The notes beneath the pieces are model-generated. The model worked only from the letters and a program-made list of their open reading frames with translations. It ran no database searches and had not been told where the DNA came from. From contig CANQHL010000028.1 in the NCBI GenBank assembly GCA_947623775.1, positions 1 to 14,635 on the forward strand: a DNA stretch of 14,635 nucleotides, in the 5' to 3' direction. Position 1 is the first letter of the stretch. Every line of letters starts with the position of its first letter. The DNA comes from an uncultured Clostridia bacterium. GTDB taxonomy: Bacteria > Bacillota > Clostridia > Christensenellales > UBA1242. The translations under genes were made by a program, and so were the position numbers. Below, in pieces: positions 14,271 to 14,635 of the stretch.

Positions 14271-14565
14271 TCTCTAAGTTATCAAAAGACTATGAAATTT
14301 AATACTTCAAATATCACATCATTCGCTAAATGTCCAACATTTGGTTGGGCGTCTTAGACGCGTTTTGTTCACTTCGTTTAGTGGTAATTAAAAATGTTAA
14401 TTAAAAGACAATGAATTTTAATACTTCAAATACAATCCATTTCGCTAATCGTCCAACATTTGGTTGGTCGCTAATCGCCGAGCATTTGGCTTGTTGGTTA
14501 AAAAGACAACGAATTTTAATGCCTTAAATATCGCATAATTCGCTAATCGCCGAGCATCTGGCTCG
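14271..14565. repeat. Mini-hairpin array R2, downstream of S3
   Basis: Units like those of R1. Hairpins are CCAAC-ATTTG-GTTGG at 14334-14348 and 14453-14467, CGAGC-ATTTG-GCTTG at 14479-14493 (one G-T pair) and CGAGC-ATCTG-GCTCG at 14551-14565. A CTTAG-type hairpin GCGTC-TTA-GACGC follows the first (14349-14361), and CACT/AGTG flanks TCGTTT at 14371-14384. The segment 14362-14467 aligns with 1422-1556 of R1. The last hairpin directly abuts the S3 stop. The stretch 14012-14565 holds no gene: only this array, the terminator and the S2 promoter and leader. Confidence 0.8.
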
Positions 14566-14635
14566 TTAGGCAATCCAATATAATTCACTTGGAACATACA
14601 TGCCGTTTAATACTGTCCAACCATCATTGCTATTG
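14566..14635 (-). CDS. C-terminal end of a third surface protein (S3), rest outside the window
   Basis: 22 codons and a TAA (14566-14568) read NSNDGWTVLNGMYVPSELYW, then IA, on the minus strand. This matches the end of S2: W, then (I/L)N, three residues, (I/V)PS(D/E)L, one residue, W. The stop is followed at once by a mini-hairpin, as S2's stop is (5 bp away). I therefore read it as another member of the same surface-protein family. Only the tail is visible, so the confidence is moderate. Confidence 0.6.
   Translation of the reverse strand, partial: NSNDGWTVLNGMYVPSELYWIA

Noticed and set aside
14271..14568. Integron attC site or cassette array (GTTAGGC at the S3 stop matches the GTTRRRY core)
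   Set aside because: The 7-base pattern is very degenerate, no paired RYYYAAC arm at attC distance is seen, and the genes are large and have their own promoters and terminators.
1..14635. tRNA, rRNA or riboswitch
   Set aside because: No cloverleaf, rRNA-like tract or known aptamer core was seen by eye in the intergenic stretches, which are short apart from the repeat regions. A covariance-model scan would be the decisive test.

Overview
This window is low-GC DNA (estimated by eye at about one third G+C) that reads like a low-GC Gram-positive chromosome, most likely an uncultured Clostridia-type bacterium. The signs are purine-rich Shine-Dalgarno sequences, TTGACA/TATAAT promoters, U-tract terminators, a HelD-type helicase, a lipobox lipoprotein with a DUF4430-like domain, and secreted proteins built from InlB-type (Listeria-Bacteroides), DUF6273-like and GLUG repeats. 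TGA is used as a stop and TGG for Trp, so the code is standard. Every gene I can support lies on the minus strand. No tRNA, rRNA, CRISPR array, transposase or phage gene was seen.

Read in the direction of transcription, from high to low coordinates, the window holds four blocks. (1) 14635-14566: the C-terminal end of a surface protein (S3), followed by an array of small hairpin repeats (R2) and a terminator. (2) 14251-9915: a promoter with a nine-G tract between its -35 and -10 boxes, then a 1304-residue surface protein (S2), a shorter hairpin array (R3) and a terminator. (3) 9901-1665: a cellular gene block in three transcription units. These are an MTAP/PNP-like phosphorylase with a B12-binding radical SAM-HD fusion; a DUF4430-like lipoprotein with a small membrane protein, a HelD-like helicase and a SPASM-type radical SAM protein; and a histidine-phosphatase-fold protein with a short inorganic pyrophosphatase. 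The block ends in a third hairpin array (R1) and a terminator. (4) 1293-1: a second promoter with the same nine-G tract, then a surface protein (S1) that begins with GTG and runs off the left edge.

The main result is a repeated cassette. Its parts are a hairpin array just downstream of the preceding gene's stop codon, a GAGTGA/TCACTC terminator, a promoter whose spacer holds G9, and a large N-terminally anchored surface protein. It occurs twice completely, and the end of a third member lies at the right edge. The two promoters are clearly related, but their -35/-10 spacings at G9 are 18 bp (S1) and 15 bp (S2). Slippage in the G tract would therefore shift each promoter towards or away from the 17-bp optimum, and do so independently. 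This is the sequence pattern of transcriptional phase variation, as known for Neisseria porA and opc, in a low-GC Gram-positive setting.

The second result is the hairpin family. It consists of 15-nt units with a 5-bp stem and a 5-nt loop. The loop is ATTTG or ATCTG, while the stems differ by compensating changes (CCAAC/GTTGG, CGAGC/GCTCG, CAAAC/GTTTG), which argues for selection on structure. In the central block, two radical SAM enzymes, a cobalamin-type domain and a nucleoside-phosphorylase-fold protein occur close together. A link through SAM by-products or corrinoids is possible but is inference only.
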